From Telluria mixta (GTDB lineage: Bacteria > Pseudomonadota > Gammaproteobacteria > Burkholderiales > Burkholderiaceae_D), in the NCBI RefSeq assembly GCF_029223865.1, contig NZ_CP119520.1, positions 4,898,001 to 4,962,000 of the forward strand: DNA of 64,000 nt, written 5' to 3'. Under the pieces are notes generated by a model. The model was not told the origin of the DNA. It saw nothing but the letters and a program-made list of their open reading frames with translations, and ran no database searches. Below, one piece after another: positions 1 through 9,316 of this stretch; the stretch's first letter is position 1, and every line of letters starts with the position of its first letter. A program made the position numbers and the translations under genes.

Positions 1-497
1 GAGCGCGACACGCCCACGAGGATCACGTCCGCGTCCGCCAGGTTCTTGTGCGACTGGCCGTCGTCGTGCGCCAGCGAGAAGTTGATGGCCTCGATGCGGT
101 TCTTGTATTCCTCCGTGTCGACGACGTTGTGGATGCGGCCGATCGTGTGCGTCGACTTCACCCGCAATTCCTGCTCGAGCGGGGCGACGAAGGTCTGGAA
201 CAAATCCATGTGCATGCCCTGCGCGGCGCGGATCACGGCGGACAGGTCGTGTTTCACGAGCGTGGAAAACACGATCGGGCGCTGGTTGTCGGCGATCGCG
301 GCGTCGTTGATGCGGCGCGCGGCCGCGTAGGCCTTGTCGATCGTGTCGATGAAGGGCAGGCGGATCTGCCGGAAACGCATCTCGAACTGGCTCAGCACCG
401 CGTGGCCGAAAGTTTCCGCCGTGATGCCGGTGCCGTCGGAGACGAAGAAAACGGTGCGCGCGGCGTTCGGATTGGCTGGGGTGCTCGGGATGGACAT
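1..497 (-). CDS. ppsR: PEP synthase regulatory protein PpsR (kinase/pyrophosphorylase), 3' end cut by the window
   Basis: Bifunctional regulator that inactivates phosphoenolpyruvate synthase by ADP-dependent phosphorylation and reactivates it by Pi-dependent dephosphorylation (family knowledge, DUF299). Only the first about 165 residues are present; the reading frame runs off the left edge. The translation begins MSIPSTPANPN, continues with the conserved N-terminal block FFVSDGTGITAET, and reaches the start of the family P-loop (DVILVGVSRS) at the edge. The start at 497 was chosen because it directly precedes the conserved block. It is divergent from ppsA, its target, which is the usual arrangement in betaproteobacteria. 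High confidence. Confidence 0.93.
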   Translation of the reverse strand, partial: MSIPSTPANPNAARTVFFVSDGTGITAETFGHAVLSQFEMRFRQIRLPFIDTIDKAYAAARRINDAAIADNQRPIVFSTLVKHDLSAVIRAAQGMHMDLFQTFVAPLEQELRVKSTHTIGRIHNVVDTEEYKNRIEAINFSLAHDDGQSHKNLADADVILVGVSR

Positions 498-528
498 GAT
501 GTTTTTTAGACAGATAATGACAAAGTTG

Positions 529-543
529 CAGCCCCTAGGGCTG
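529..543. promoter_or_regulatory. 15-bp palindrome in the ppsR-ppsA divergent intergenic region
   Basis: CAGCCC-CTA-GGGCTG is a perfect 6-bp inverted repeat with a 3-bp spacer, 32 bp upstream of the ppsR start. It could be an operator shared by the divergent genes. Nothing in the sequence identifies the binding protein. Confidence 0.3.
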
Positions 544-770
544 TGAAACCCGGTCGTGCGCGGTAAAATGCTCGGGAACGGGTTGTTGGATTGTGCTTTA
601 CGACGCCAAGAATAACAAGAAATCCCCCGGAAACTCGACCAGCCTGCCGCGCGAAGCCCGCCTTGAGCAACGATTGCTCGGCCCGCCGCCGCTGCCTAGC
701 CAGGCTCGTCCGTCATCCGGCCGTCGGCCATCCGCCGTACAGATTTCCATCATCAAAAAGGTGTTTTACC

Positions 771-3218
771 ATGACTAACCTGTCGAATGCAGTATTGAAG
801 GCGCCCGATCCCACAGCGGCCGGCGAGAGCGTGTACGTTGCCTCGTTCGAAACCCTGCGCATGACCGACGTCGAGTCGGTCGGCGGCAAGAATGCGTCGC
901 TCGGCGAGATGATCAGCCAGCTGGCCGAGGCCGGCGTGCGCGTGCCGGGCGGCTTCGCCACCACGGCCCAGGCCTTCCGCGACTTCCTGAACCACTCGAT
1001 CGACGGCGGTCCTTCGCTGGGCGAGCGCATCGCCAAGCGCCTGGAAGGCCTGGACGTGGACGACGTGCGCACGCTGGCCGCCAGCGGCGCCGAGATCCGC
1101 CAGTGGATCATCGACACCCCGTTCCAGCCGCGCCTGCAGGCGGAAATCGAAGCCTTCTACGACCGCCTCGTGGCCGATTCGGACACGGAAGTGTCGTTCG
1201 CCGTCCGTTCGTCCGCCACCGCGGAAGACCTGCCGGACGCCTCGTTCGCGGGCCAGCAGGAGACCTTCCTGAACGTCGTCGGCATCGACAACGTGCTGGA
1301 AGCGATGAAGCACGTGTTCGCGTCGCTGTACAACGACCGCGCGATCTCGTACCGCGTCCATAAAGGCTTCACCCACGCCGAGGTCGCGCTGTCGGCCGGC
1401 GTGCAGCGCATGGTCCGTTCCGACACGGGCGCCGCCGGCGTCATGTTCACGATCGACACGGAATCGGGCTTCAAGGACGTCGTGTTCGTCACGTCGAGCT
1501 ATGGCCTGGGCGAGACCGTCGTGCAGGGCGCCGTCAATCCGGACGAGTTCTACGTGCACAAGCCGATGCTGGAGCAGGGCAAGAAGCCCGTCATCCGCAA
1601 GAACATCGGCTCGAAGCTGATCAAGATGGAATTCACGAAGGAAGCCAAGGCCGGCCGCTCCGTGCAGACCGTCGACGTGCCGATCGAGCAGCGCAACCGC
1701 TATTCGCTGACGGACGAGGAAGTCGTCGAGCTGGCCAAGTATGCCGTCATCATCGAGAAGCACTATCAGCGCCCGATGGACATCGAGTGGGGCAAGGATG
1801 GCCGCGACGGCAAGCTGTACATCCTGCAGGCGCGTCCGGAAACCGTGAAGTCGCAGCAGAAGGCGACGGATTCCCAGCAGCGCTTCAAGCTGAAGGGCAC
1901 GGGCACCGTGCTGACGTCGGGCCGCGCGATCGGCCAGAAGATCGGCGCCGGTCCGGTCCGCGTCATCAACGATCCGTCCGAAATGGAACGCGTGCAGCCG
2001 GGCGACGTCCTCGTCGCCGACATGACCGACCCGAACTGGGAGCCGGTCATGAAGCGCGCCTCCGCCATCGTGACGAACCGCGGCGGCCGCACGTGCCACG
2101 CGGCGATCATCGCCCGTGAACTGGGCGTGCCGGCCGTCGTCGGCTGCGGCGACGCGACCGAGACGCTGAAGGACGGCACGTTCGTGACCGTGTCCTGCGC
2201 CGAAGGCGACGAAGGCAGGATCTACGACGGCCTGCTGGAAACCGAAGTGACGGAATCGGCACGCGGCGAGCTGCCGGCCATCCCGACCAAGATCATGATG
2301 AACGTCGGTAACCCGCAGCTTGCGTTCGACTTCCAGTCGATCCCGAACGGCGGCGTGGGCCTCGCCCGCCTGGAGTTCATCATCAACAACAACATCGGCG
2401 TGCACCCGAAGGCGATCCTCGAGTACCCGAACATCGACAACGACCTGAAAAAGGCTGTCGAGTCGGTCGCCCGCGGCCATGCGTCGCCGCGCGCGTTCTA
2501 CGTCGACAAGCTGGCCGAGGGCGTGGCGACGATCGCCGCCGCGTTCTGGCCGAAGCCCGTCATCGTGCGCCTGTCCGACTTCAAGTCGAACGAGTACAAG
2601 AAGCTGATCGGCGGTTCGCGCTACGAGCCGGACGAGGAAAACCCGATGCTGGGCTTCCGCGGCGCCGCGCGCTACCTGGCCGAGGACTTCGCCGAATCGT
2701 TCGAGATGGAGTGCATGGCGATGAAACGCGTGCGCGACGAGATGGGCCTCACCAACGTCGAGATCATGATCCCGTTCGTGCGCACGCTGGGCCAGGCCGA
2801 GAAGGTCATCGCGCTGCTGGCGAAGTACGGCCTGAAGCGCGGCGAGAACGGCCTGCGCGTCATCATGATGTGCGAAGTGCCGTCGAACGCCATCCTGGCC
2901 GAGCAGTTCCTGGAATACTTCGACGGCTTCTCGATCGGTTCGAACGACCTGACGCAGCTGACGCTGGGCCTCGACCGCGACTCCGGCATGGAGCTGCTGG
3001 CCAAGGACTTCGACGAGCGCGACCCGGCCGTGAAAGCCATGCTGACCCTGGCGATCAAGGCGTGCCGCGCGCAGGGCAAGTACGTCGGCATCTGCGGCCA
3101 GGGGCCGTCGGACAACCCGGACTTCGCCGTGTGGCTGATGGAGCAGGGCATCGAGTCGATGTCGCTGAATCCGGACTCGGTGATCGATACGTGGCAGAAG
3201 CTGGCGTCGATGCAGTAA
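771..3218 (+). CDS. ppsA: phosphoenolpyruvate synthase (pyruvate, water dikinase)
   Basis: Converts pyruvate, ATP and water to PEP, AMP and phosphate for gluconeogenesis; cytoplasmic. The 815-residue product fits the family (about 790-810). It has the N-terminal ATP-grasp/pyruvate-binding domain ([12 protein letters not shown] near residue 40; [20 protein letters not shown]). The phosphohistidine domain has [15 protein letters not shown] with catalytic His443, and the C-terminal TIM-barrel PEP/pyruvate domain has [11 protein letters not shown] with Cys775. The frame stays open upstream to 591, but the ATG at 771 has an AAGG about 6 bases upstream and family-like N-terminal residues, so it is preferred. 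Divergent from its regulator ppsR and closed by a strong terminator. Confidence 0.97.
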   Translation: MTNLSNAVLKAPDPTAAGESVYVASFETLRMTDVESVGGKNASLGEMISQLAEAGVRVPGGFATTAQAFRDFLNHSIDGGPSLGERIAKRLEGLDVDDVRTLAASGAEIRQWIIDTPFQPRLQAEIEAFYDRLVADSDTEVSFAVRSSATAEDLPDASFAGQQETFLNVVGIDNVLEAMKHVFASLYNDRAISYRVHKGFTHAEVALSAGVQRMVRSDTGAAGVMFTIDTESGFKDVVFVTSSYGLGETVVQGAVNPDEFYVHKPMLEQGKKPVIRKNIGSKLIKMEFTKEAKAGRSVQTVDVPIEQRNRYSLTDEEVVELAKYAVIIEKHYQRPMDIEWGKDGRDGKLYILQARPETVKSQQKATDSQQRFKLKGTGTVLTSGRAIGQKIGAGPVRVINDPSEMERVQPGDVLVADMTDPNWEPVMKRASAIVTNRGGRTCHAAIIARELGVPAVVGCGDATETLKDGTFVTVSCAEGDEGRIYDGLLETEVTESARGELPAIPTKIMMNVGNPQLAFDFQSIPNGGVGLARLEFIINNNIGVHPKAILEYPNIDNDLKKAVESVARGHASPRAFYVDKLAEGVATIAAAFWPKPVIVRLSDFKSNEYKKLIGGSRYEPDEENPMLGFRGAARYLAEDFAESFEMECMAMKRVRDEMGLTNVEIMIPFVRTLGQAEKVIALLAKYGLKRGENGLRVIMMCEVPSNAILAEQFLEYFDGFSIGSNDLTQLTLGLDRDSGMELLAKDFDERDPAVKAMLTLAIKACRAQGKYVGICGQGPSDNPDFAVWLMEQGIESMSLNPDSVIDTWQKLASMQ

Positions 3219-3236
3219 GCTCGGAACCGCTGATGT

Positions 3237-3269
3237 AAAAAACCGCTGCCTCGGCAGCGGTTTTTTTTT
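3237..3269. terminator. Rho-independent terminator, probably bidirectional
   Basis: CCGCTGC (3243-3249) pairs with GCAGCGG (3254-3260). It is flanked by an A run before and nine T after, so it can end both ppsA on the plus strand and the converging TPR gene on the minus strand. Confidence 0.9.
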
Positions 3270-4218
3270 ACGCGTGCACTTCCGACCGATGAAGGTGATC
3301 GAACGCGCGCTGGAATTCGTCCAGATGCCGCGCGAACGGCGGCTGCGCGACGGCACGCAGCCGCCCCAGCAACGCCTCGCCTTCGGCCACGCGTTCCGTT
3401 TCCAGGCAGGCGCGCAGCAGGTGGAACGCGGCCTGCGGGCCGTGCCGGCCAGGTTCGTAGACGGGGCCGACAAGCGTGACGATCAGGCCCGTGTGGCCAT
3501 ACTGGCCCAGGTCGGCCGCCATCGTCATCAGCGCGCCGCCGTCCACGTCTTCCCCGGCCAGCACGGCCGTGTACTGTTCGCGCGCGGCCGGCAGGTCGCC
3601 GGCGGCGAGATGATGGCGGGCCAGCAGGAGCCGCGCGCGCCAGCTGCCCGGCAGGGCGCACGCTTCCTGGAGCGCCTCCAGGAACCCGGATTCCCCGCCG
3701 CGCGCGCGCTCGACGGCCAGCCAGCCGTTCAACCCGTGTTCGAAGTTCGGATCGAGCCGGATGGCGCGCCGCAGCAGATCGGACGCGCCCGCCGCATCCT
3801 CCCGGTCGTGCTTCACCTTCGCCAGGTTGGTGAGCAGCGCGGCCGTTTCGCCGCAGGTCCGGATGCCTGCCTGCAGCACGGCCTCGGCCTCGTCGTGCCG
3901 CCCGCTTTCAAGCAGGACGATGCCGTGGGTGACATGGCTGCGTTCGGGGAGCCCGTCGATCTCGACGAGGCGGGCGGCCGCCGTCATCAACTCGGGCGCG
4001 AACCCGTCGGACAGCGCAGTGAGGATGGTGCCGTACAGCGCGTCCGGCGTGTCCCAGTGCTGCTTGAGTTGCGGATGCAGCACCTTGTCGCGCCATTCCT
4101 CGCGCGGCATTACCACCTGGCGGCCGTGTTCGTCGTAAGCCGTGATGGCGTCGTCAATATCGGGTGTCGGGGCGGCAGTCGTACGGGTGCGGAAGGCGGC
4201 GAGCAGGCGTCGGAACAT
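3268..4218 (-). CDS. tetratricopeptide-repeat protein, function unknown
   Basis: 316-residue cytoplasmic-looking protein beginning MFRRLLAAF. Helical TPR-like repeats occupy roughly residues 90-290, for example HVTHGIVLLESGRHDEAEAVL and LLRRAIRLDPNFEHGLNG, which match the TPR consensus (Gly/Ala at position 8, Pro near position 32). No enzymatic motif was seen. The ATG at 4218 has GGAG about 7 bases upstream and is preferred over an in-frame start 10 codons further out. TPR proteins usually act as protein-protein scaffolds, but no partner is evident here. It converges on ppsA and shares its terminator. Confidence 0.75.
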   Translation of the reverse strand: MFRRLLAAFRTRTTAAPTPDIDDAITAYDEHGRQVVMPREEWRDKVLHPQLKQHWDTPDALYGTILTALSDGFAPELMTAAARLVEIDGLPERSHVTHGIVLLESGRHDEAEAVLQAGIRTCGETAALLTNLAKVKHDREDAAGASDLLRRAIRLDPNFEHGLNGWLAVERARGGESGFLEALQEACALPGSWRARLLLARHHLAAGDLPAAREQYTAVLAGEDVDGGALMTMAADLGQYGHTGLIVTLVGPVYEPGRHGPQAAFHLLRACLETERVAEGEALLGRLRAVAQPPFARHLDEFQRAFDHLHRSEVHA

Positions 4219-4352
4219 GGCGGATCTCCAGAGAACGATGCATCGCATTATTGGAGCTTATTTCCAGGTGGCAATTGATCTTCCCCGACAGCGGGCGCGC
4301 AACGCGATGTGCATCAACGCGGGAACGATGTTGGGCCTGAAGCAACAAGTTG

Positions 4353-4380
4353 TTGACTTGTCACGGAAAAACGTTACACT
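4353..4380 (+). promoter_or_regulatory. sigma-70-type promoter for the small secreted protein gene
   Basis: TTGACT (4353-4358), a 16-bp spacer and TACACT (4375-4380) closely match the -35/-10 consensus. A leader of about 20 bases leads to the GGAGAGG ribosome-binding site at 4401-4407. Confidence 0.55.
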
Positions 4381-4408
4381 TTGGCAAAAGTTTTTGTCGA
4401 GGAGAGGT

Positions 4409-4771
4409 ATGAAACGTTTGACCTGGTTGGCTGTCGTGATGGGTGTACTCTGGAGCGGAGCAGGCCATGCCGCCGACGCGGGCCTGTGCAAGTCGCTGTG
4501 CGCCGCCGACAAACGCGAATGCCGGGCGAACGCGCGGGAACTGGCCGCGGAAGATGGTGAGTTGCCGCTCGGCAGGACCGAGCGCAATCCGATGGCGCGC
4601 GCGGCCCAGGAGCAGGTGCCGGCGCAGGCGACCCGGGCGATGGACAATGCCGGCACGCAAACGCGCCGGATCGACTACGCGGGCAAATGCGACGCCGCCT
4701 ACCAGCGCTGCACCCGCGCCTGCGCCGCGCCGCCCGACTCGATCCTCGTCAAGCCGGCAGCCGGCCGTTGA
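4409..4771 (+). CDS. small secreted protein with Cys pairs, function unknown
   Basis: 120 residues. The N-terminus (MKRLTWLAVVMGVLWSGAGHAADA) is a clear Sec signal peptide with an AHA-type cleavage site. The mature part is polar and holds six cysteines, CKSLCAADKREC near the start and CDAAYQRCTRAC near the end, which suggests disulphide bonding in the periplasm or a metal site. No family was recognised. The start at 4409 is fixed by the GGAGAGG box just upstream and by the signal peptide. It stands alone between divergent and downstream operons with its own promoter. Confidence 0.75.
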   Translation: MKRLTWLAVVMGVLWSGAGHAADAGLCKSLCAADKRECRANARELAAEDGELPLGRTERNPMARAAQEQVPAQATRAMDNAGTQTRRIDYAGKCDAAYQRCTRACAAPPDSILVKPAAGR

Positions 4772-4798
4772 CTCCGCGCACAGACGCGCTAGACTGGC

Positions 4799-4824
4799 GC
4801 TCATTGGACCCGCTCATTGGACCC
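4799..4824 (+). repeat. two tandem copies of a 13-bp unit
   Basis: GCTCATTGGACCC occurs twice head to tail (4799-4811 and 4812-4824) in the leader before the NfeD gene. A third, partial copy (GCTCCCC) follows. Probably a slippage product; no function is evident. Confidence 0.6.
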
Positions 4825-4900
4825 GCTCCCCATGCGACCCTCGTCACCCAAAGCGGGCGGCGGGGGTTTTTTATCTTTCGATCCGACCACGGAGGAAACC

Positions 4901-5323
4901 ATGGCTGACTGGATGGGCTGGCTGGTAGCGGCCGGCGTGCTCGTGATCCTGGAGCTGTTCACCGGGACGTTTTACCTCCTGATGATCGCCGTCGGGCTCG
5001 CGGTCGGCGGCATTGTCGCGCTGGCCGGTGCGGGAACCCCGGCGCAGGCGATCGCCGCCGCCATCGTGGGCGTGCTCGCGACGGGGCTGCTGCACCGCTC
5101 GCGCTTCGGCCATCCGGCCAGGTCGGACGCGCAGCGCGACCGCAACGTCAACCTGGACATCGGCCAGCGCGTGACGGTGCCCGCCTGGGACAACGGCCGC
5201 GCGCGCGTGATGTACCGCGGCGCGCTGTGGGACGTGGAGCTCGGACAGGGCGTCGCGCCGCATGCGGGCGAGTTCCGCATCGTCGAGGTGCACGGCAGCC
5301 GGCTCGTGGTAGGCAATCCATGA
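4901..5323 (+). CDS. NfeD-family membrane protein
   Basis: 140 residues. Two or three transmembrane helices lie in the first 75 residues (WLVAAGVLVILELF; FYLLMIAVGLAVGGIVALAG; AIAAAIVGVLATGLL). A soluble C-terminal OB-fold-like NfeD domain follows (NVNLDIGQRVTVPAWDNG, GALWDVEL). NfeD proteins typically partner with SPFH/stomatin proteins in membrane microdomains, and an SPFH gene lies two genes downstream. The ATG at 4901 has GGAGGA upstream. The stop overlaps the next start (ATGA), which indicates translational coupling. Confidence 0.88.
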   Translation: MADWMGWLVAAGVLVILELFTGTFYLLMIAVGLAVGGIVALAGAGTPAQAIAAAIVGVLATGLLHRSRFGHPARSDAQRDRNVNLDIGQRVTVPAWDNGRARVMYRGALWDVELGQGVAPHAGEFRIVEVHGSRLVVGNP

Positions 5324-5679
5324 ACAAGCGGCATGTGCTGACCCTGCTGGTGGCGCTGACGCTCGTGTTCGGCGTCGTCGACGCGCGCGAGATGGCGCTG
5401 GGCGTCCAGTCGAACGGCTGGGCCGTCCTGTCGACGGTGCTGTTCAGCTTCCTGAGCTTTTGCTGGTACCGCCTCGACAGCGACGCCCACCAATACCGCC
5501 GCACGGCCCTGCTCAACGTGGGGATCGTGATGTTCGCGATCCTCGCCGTGCCGTACTACCTCGTGCGCAGTCGTCCGGCCGGGCAGAAGGGCCGCGCGCT
5601 GCTGCGCCTGGCCGGCTTCTGCCTCGTCCTCGTCCTGTCGGCGGGACTCGGGGGCGTCGCCTACGAACTGCTTGCCTGA
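5320..5679 (+). CDS. small polytopic membrane protein in the NfeD/SPFH operon, paralogue of the gene at 6733
   Basis: 119 residues with about four predicted transmembrane stretches (VLTLLVALTLVFGVV; WAVLSTVLFSFLSF; VGIVMFAILAVPYYLV; LAGFCLVLVLSAGLGG). A conserved loop reads WYRLDSDAHQYRR and a second block reads PYYLVRSR...GRALLRLA. The product at 6733 has the same blocks. No named family was recognised. Its start overlaps the NfeD stop by four bases. Its place between NfeD and the SPFH gene suggests a membrane-microdomain accessory role, which is inference. Confidence 0.75.
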   Translation: MNKRHVLTLLVALTLVFGVVDAREMALGVQSNGWAVLSTVLFSFLSFCWYRLDSDAHQYRRTALLNVGIVMFAILAVPYYLVRSRPAGQKGRALLRLAGFCLVLVLSAGLGGVAYELLA

Positions 5680-5706
5680 CCATTACCTCATCAAGGAAGG
5701 ACACCC

Positions 5707-6636
5707 ATGGAATTCACGTTCGGAACCGTCGCGCTGGTGATCTTCATCGTCGCCATCGTGTTCGTCTTCAAGACCATCAACGTCGTGCCCCAGCAGCACG
5801 CGTGGGTGGTGGAACGGCTCGGCAAGTACCACGCCACGCTGGCGCCGGGCCTGAACATCGTCGTGCCGTTCGTCGACCGCATCGCGTACAAGCACAGCCT
5901 GAAGGAGATCCCGCTCGATGTGCCGCCGCAGGTCTGCATCACGAAGGACAACACGCAGCTGCAGGTCGACGGCATCCTGTATTTCCAGGTGACGGACGCG
6001 ATGCGCGCGTCGTACGGCGCGTCCAACTACATCCAGGCCATCACGCAGCTGGCGCAGACGACCCTGCGCTCCGTGATCGGCCGCATGGAACTGGACAAGA
6101 CGTTCGAGGAGCGCGACCACATCAACACGACGATCGTCAACGCGATCGACGAATCGGCCGCCAACTGGGGCGTCAAGGTGCTGCGCTACGAGATCAAGGA
6201 CCTGACGCCGCCGGCCGAGATCCTGCACGCGATGCAGCGCCAGATCACGGCGGAGCGCGAAAAGCGCGCGCTGATCGCCGCGTCGGAGGGCCGGCGCCAG
6301 GAAGCCATCAACATCGCGAGCGGCGAGCGCGAGGCGGCCATCGCCCGTTCGGAAGGCGAGAAGCAGGCCGCCATCAACCGTGCGCAGGGCGAGGCTGCGG
6401 CCATCATCGCGCTGGCGGAAGCCAGCGCCAGCGCATTGCGCCAGGTGGGCGAGGCGATCCGCTCGCCGGGCGGCATCGATGCCGTCAACCTGCGCGTGGC
6501 CGAAGAGTACGTGCACGCCTTCGGCAACCTGGCGAAGACCAACAACTCGGTCATCGTCCCGGCCGACATGGGCGACATGAGCGGCCTGATCGCGTCGGCG
6601 CTGACGATCGTGAAGTCGCAGAAGCCGTCCGTGTGA
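5707..6636 (+). CDS. SPFH/stomatin-family protein (paraslipin, QmcA-like)
   Basis: 309 residues. There is one N-terminal membrane anchor (VALVIFIVAIVFVFKTI), then a band-7/SPFH domain with the typical QQHAWVVERLGKYHATLAPGLN and VDRIAYKHSLKE. A long Ala/Glu-rich coiled-coil (EREKRALIAASEGRRQEA) and a short C-terminal tail follow. SPFH proteins oligomerise in the membrane and organise proteases or lipids, and they are commonly encoded with NfeD, as here. An AAGGA box lies 8 bases upstream of the ATG. Confidence 0.92.
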   Translation: MEFTFGTVALVIFIVAIVFVFKTINVVPQQHAWVVERLGKYHATLAPGLNIVVPFVDRIAYKHSLKEIPLDVPPQVCITKDNTQLQVDGILYFQVTDAMRASYGASNYIQAITQLAQTTLRSVIGRMELDKTFEERDHINTTIVNAIDESAANWGVKVLRYEIKDLTPPAEILHAMQRQITAEREKRALIAASEGRRQEAINIASGEREAAIARSEGEKQAAINRAQGEAAAIIALAEASASALRQVGEAIRSPGGIDAVNLRVAEEYVHAFGNLAKTNNSVIVPADMGDMSGLIASALTIVKSQKPSV

Positions 6637-6732
6637 TGATGATCAACGGCAACTTCACGCGGTTCCCTAAGCTGTTGGACGTCGTCTAACCGCGCCGGCG
6701 AGGGAGTCTCCCGCGGCGCATGAGGAGCCGCG

Positions 6733-7083
6733 ATGAGTCACCAGCGTGTCGTGTTGTGGATCATGGTGCTGATGGCCGGCACCGGCCTGCTCGATGCCGG
6801 CCACGCCGACGCCGCCGCGCAGCTGCATTTCGTCGTCGGCGTCGTCGTCAGCTACCTGGGCTTCCTGTGGTACCGCGGCGACAGCGATGCGCGCGGGTTC
6901 CGCAGGTCGCGCTGGCTCAGCGTGGCGGTCGTCGCGTTCACGGTCGCCACGATTCCGTATTACCTCGTGCGCAGCCGCGGGGAAGCGGAGCGCGGGCGCG
7001 CCCTGGTGGCGTACGCCGCCTGCCTCGCGGCGGCGGCGTTCGCCGTGTGGGTGGGCATGGCCATCCACATCGGTCTGGCTTAG
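6733..7083 (+). CDS. small polytopic membrane protein, paralogue of the gene at 5320
   Basis: 116 residues with three or four membrane stretches (VVLWIMVLMAGTGLL; LHFVVGVVVSYLGFLWY; VAVVAFTVATIPYYLV; AAFAVWVGMAIHI). It shares with the 5320 product the blocks WYRGDSDARGFRR and PYYLVRSRGEAERGRAL at matching positions, so the two are duplicates on either side of the SPFH gene. GAGGAG lies 7 bases before the ATG. Its end overlaps the end of the converging TonB receptor gene by four bases. Function unknown. Confidence 0.72.
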   Translation: MSHQRVVLWIMVLMAGTGLLDAGHADAAAQLHFVVGVVVSYLGFLWYRGDSDARGFRRSRWLSVAVVAFTVATIPYYLVRSRGEAERGRALVAYAACLAAAAFAVWVGMAIHIGLA

Positions 7084-9254
7084 AAGTCGACCGTCGCCGA
7101 CACGGTGAACGTGCGCGGGGCGCCGAGCACCAGGTAGCCGTAGCCCGGATAACCGCCCGCCGACGCCCAGTAATTCCGCCCGAACGCATTGTCCACGCGC
7201 GCCCGCACGGTCACGTCGCGGTCGAGCACGCGCGTCGCATACGTGGCGCCCAGGTCGAGGCGCGTCCACGACGGCAGCTTCTGCGTATTGGCCGCATCCG
7301 CGTACTGGTGCGACGTGGTGACGGCACGGGCGTTCAGCGACAGGCCGGCCACCTGCGGCACGTCCCAGTCGGCGCCGAGGTTCAGCTGCGCGCCGGGCAC
7401 GCCGATCGCATCCTTGCCGTCGTTGATGCCGCCGGCCGTGCGGCGCTGTTCGGCGTCGAGCAGGGTGAGGCCGCCGAGCACGCGCAGGCCGTGCATCGGC
7501 AGGCCGAACACGGACAATTCGAGGCCCTGGTTGCGCTGTTCGCCGAACACGCCGAACACGCCGTTCTGGATGTAGCCCAGCGGCTGCGCCGTCGAGAACA
7601 GCGCGGCGCTCATCCCCAGCTTGCCGCTGTCGTACTTCACGCCCACTTCTTTCTGGCGCGAGGTGTAGGGCGCGAAGATCTGGCCCTGGTTGATGACGCC
7701 GACGCCGGACGCCGTCGGTCCCTGCTGCAGCGCCTCGATGTAGTTCGCGTAGATCGACACGTTCTTCAAAGGCTTGTAGACGATGCCCGCGACCGGCGTA
7801 TTGGCGCTCTGGTCATATGCGCTGTTCTGGGCACCCGTGTTGTAGTCGTAGCCGTATGACTTGATGCGCTGGTGGCGCACGCCGGCGGTCACGCGCACGG
7901 TGTCGTCGAGGAAGGACAGCGTGTCCGCCACCGCATAGCTGGACAGGATGCTCTTTGCCGTCAGCAGCGGGTTGGCGAGCGAGCCGCCGGTGAAGGCGTT
8001 GGCCACCGGCGCCGCGACGTCGACGGGACGGACCAGGTTCGAGGTCCAGCCGGCGAAGTCGCCGAACGCGTACGCATTGTCCGACTTCGATTCGAATGCC
8101 GATGCGGTGGCGCTGACCGTGTGTTTCACGGCGCCGGTCGCGAAGTCGCCGCGCACGCCGATCTCGCCGGTACGCACGTTGTCCTTGCGCTCGTTGTCGA
8201 AGCGCGTCATCACGGTGCCGCCGTTGTTGTCGGTCGTCGTCGGCGACGAGATCACGTTCGATTCGCGGCCTTCACGTGCGCCGGCCGCCGCCCAGGCGAC
8301 GACGTGCGGCGCCAGGTCGACTTCGCCGCGCAGGGTGCCGAACGTGTCGCGCTCGTTCGAATGCGTCCACGGCTGGGCGAAATTGCTGTCGGCTTCCGGT
8401 GCGGCCGGGATCGCGAGGCCCGAACCGACGGTCACGCTGGGGCGGCCATTGCGCAGCTGATGATCCTGGTAGCCTACGTCGGCCGACACGCGGTAGTTGT
8501 CGCCGCGGTAGTCCAGGCCGACGGAGAACACGGACAGCTCGCGCTGTTCGCGGTCGACGGCCGTGTCGCCGTCGCGCCGGACGGCGTTCACGCGGATGCC
8601 GGCGCGGTTGTTCGCGCCGAAGCGGCGCGCCACGTCGGCCGCGGCATAGGCCTGGCCGCCCGATTCGACGCCCACCGTCACTTCGTTCAGGGCCCCGTTC
8701 GGTGCGCGCTTGGGCAGCAGGTTGATCATGCCGCCGATGCCGCCGCCGCCCGGTGCGGCGCCGTTGATGAAGCTGTTCGCGCCGCGCAGCACTTCCACGC
8801 GTTCCAGCAGTTCGCTCGCCACGAACTGGCGCGGGAGCAAACCGTATAAACCGTTATACGCGAGGTCGTCCGAGTTCACCGCGAAGCCGCGGATCACGTA
8901 CAGCTCCTGGTAGTTGCCGAAGCCGCGCGCCACGCGCACGGACGGGTCGTTCTGCACGACGTCCGCGACGCTCCTGGCCTGCTGGTCCTGGATCAGCGCG
9001 TGCGTGTAATTGGTGGCGTTGAACGGCGCGTCCATGATGTCCACGTTCCCCAGCAGGCCGAGTCGCCCCCCGCGCGCCACCTGGCCGCCCGCATAGGCGG
9101 ACGGCAGGCCCTGCGCGGATGCGTCGGCGGACGCGGTGACGACGACGGTGGCGATGCCGTCGTCGGTCGTCTGCGCCGAGGCGGAGGCGGCGAGGAGGAG
9201 GGCGCCGACGGCGATCGGCGTGAGGATGGTGTGGGGAAACGGTGCGGACTTCAT
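7080..9254 (-). CDS. TonB-dependent siderophore receptor
   Basis: 724-residue outer-membrane receptor for a ferric siderophore. It has a Sec signal peptide (residues 1-28, ending ASASAQ), a TonB-box-like TVVVTAS near residue 36, and a plug domain to about residue 190 (VADVVQNDPSVRVARGFGNY, LYVIRGF, LLERVEVLRGANSFING, GGMINLLPKRA). A 22-strand-type barrel ends in VSATVDF, with the terminal Phe that barrel assembly needs. The promoter region carries a perfect Fur box (9271-9291), so iron repression is expected. Divergent from a PepSY membrane protein gene. The substrate cannot be told from sequence alone. Confidence 0.92.
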   Translation of the reverse strand: MKSAPFPHTILTPIAVGALLLAASASAQTTDDGIATVVVTASADASAQGLPSAYAGGQVARGGRLGLLGNVDIMDAPFNATNYTHALIQDQQARSVADVVQNDPSVRVARGFGNYQELYVIRGFAVNSDDLAYNGLYGLLPRQFVASELLERVEVLRGANSFINGAAPGGGGIGGMINLLPKRAPNGALNEVTVGVESGGQAYAAADVARRFGANNRAGIRVNAVRRDGDTAVDREQRELSVFSVGLDYRGDNYRVSADVGYQDHQLRNGRPSVTVGSGLAIPAAPEADSNFAQPWTHSNERDTFGTLRGEVDLAPHVVAWAAAGAREGRESNVISSPTTTDNNGGTVMTRFDNERKDNVRTGEIGVRGDFATGAVKHTVSATASAFESKSDNAYAFGDFAGWTSNLVRPVDVAAPVANAFTGGSLANPLLTAKSILSSYAVADTLSFLDDTVRVTAGVRHQRIKSYGYDYNTGAQNSAYDQSANTPVAGIVYKPLKNVSIYANYIEALQQGPTASGVGVINQGQIFAPYTSRQKEVGVKYDSGKLGMSAALFSTAQPLGYIQNGVFGVFGEQRNQGLELSVFGLPMHGLRVLGGLTLLDAEQRRTAGGINDGKDAIGVPGAQLNLGADWDVPQVAGLSLNARAVTTSHQYADAANTQKLPSWTRLDLGATYATRVLDRDVTVRARVDNAFGRNYWASAGGYPGYGYLVLGAPRTFTVSATVDF

Positions 9255-9270
9255 GGGAATGTTGTTTGAT

Positions 9271-9291
9271 TAATGAGAATAATTCTCATTA
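9271..9291. promoter_or_regulatory. Fur box (perfect 21-bp palindrome)
   Basis: TAATGAGAAT-A-ATTCTCATTA is a perfect inverted repeat that matches the Fur consensus. It sits 17 bp upstream of the TonB receptor start and 69 bp upstream of the divergent PepSY gene. Confidence 0.9.
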
Positions 9292-9316
9292 TACGGAGCG
9301 TTCTTGCGTTCGTAAA

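Noticed and set aside
591-770. N-terminal extension of ppsA by 60 codons
   Set aside because: The extension is not family-like, and the ATG at 771 has a ribosome-binding site and gives the usual length.
753-3473. Very long open frame on the minus strand opposite ppsA (over 900 codons)
   Set aside because: Antisense shadow of a GC-rich gene: Arg/His/Asp/Val-rich composition without domains, opposite a gene with intact catalytic motifs.
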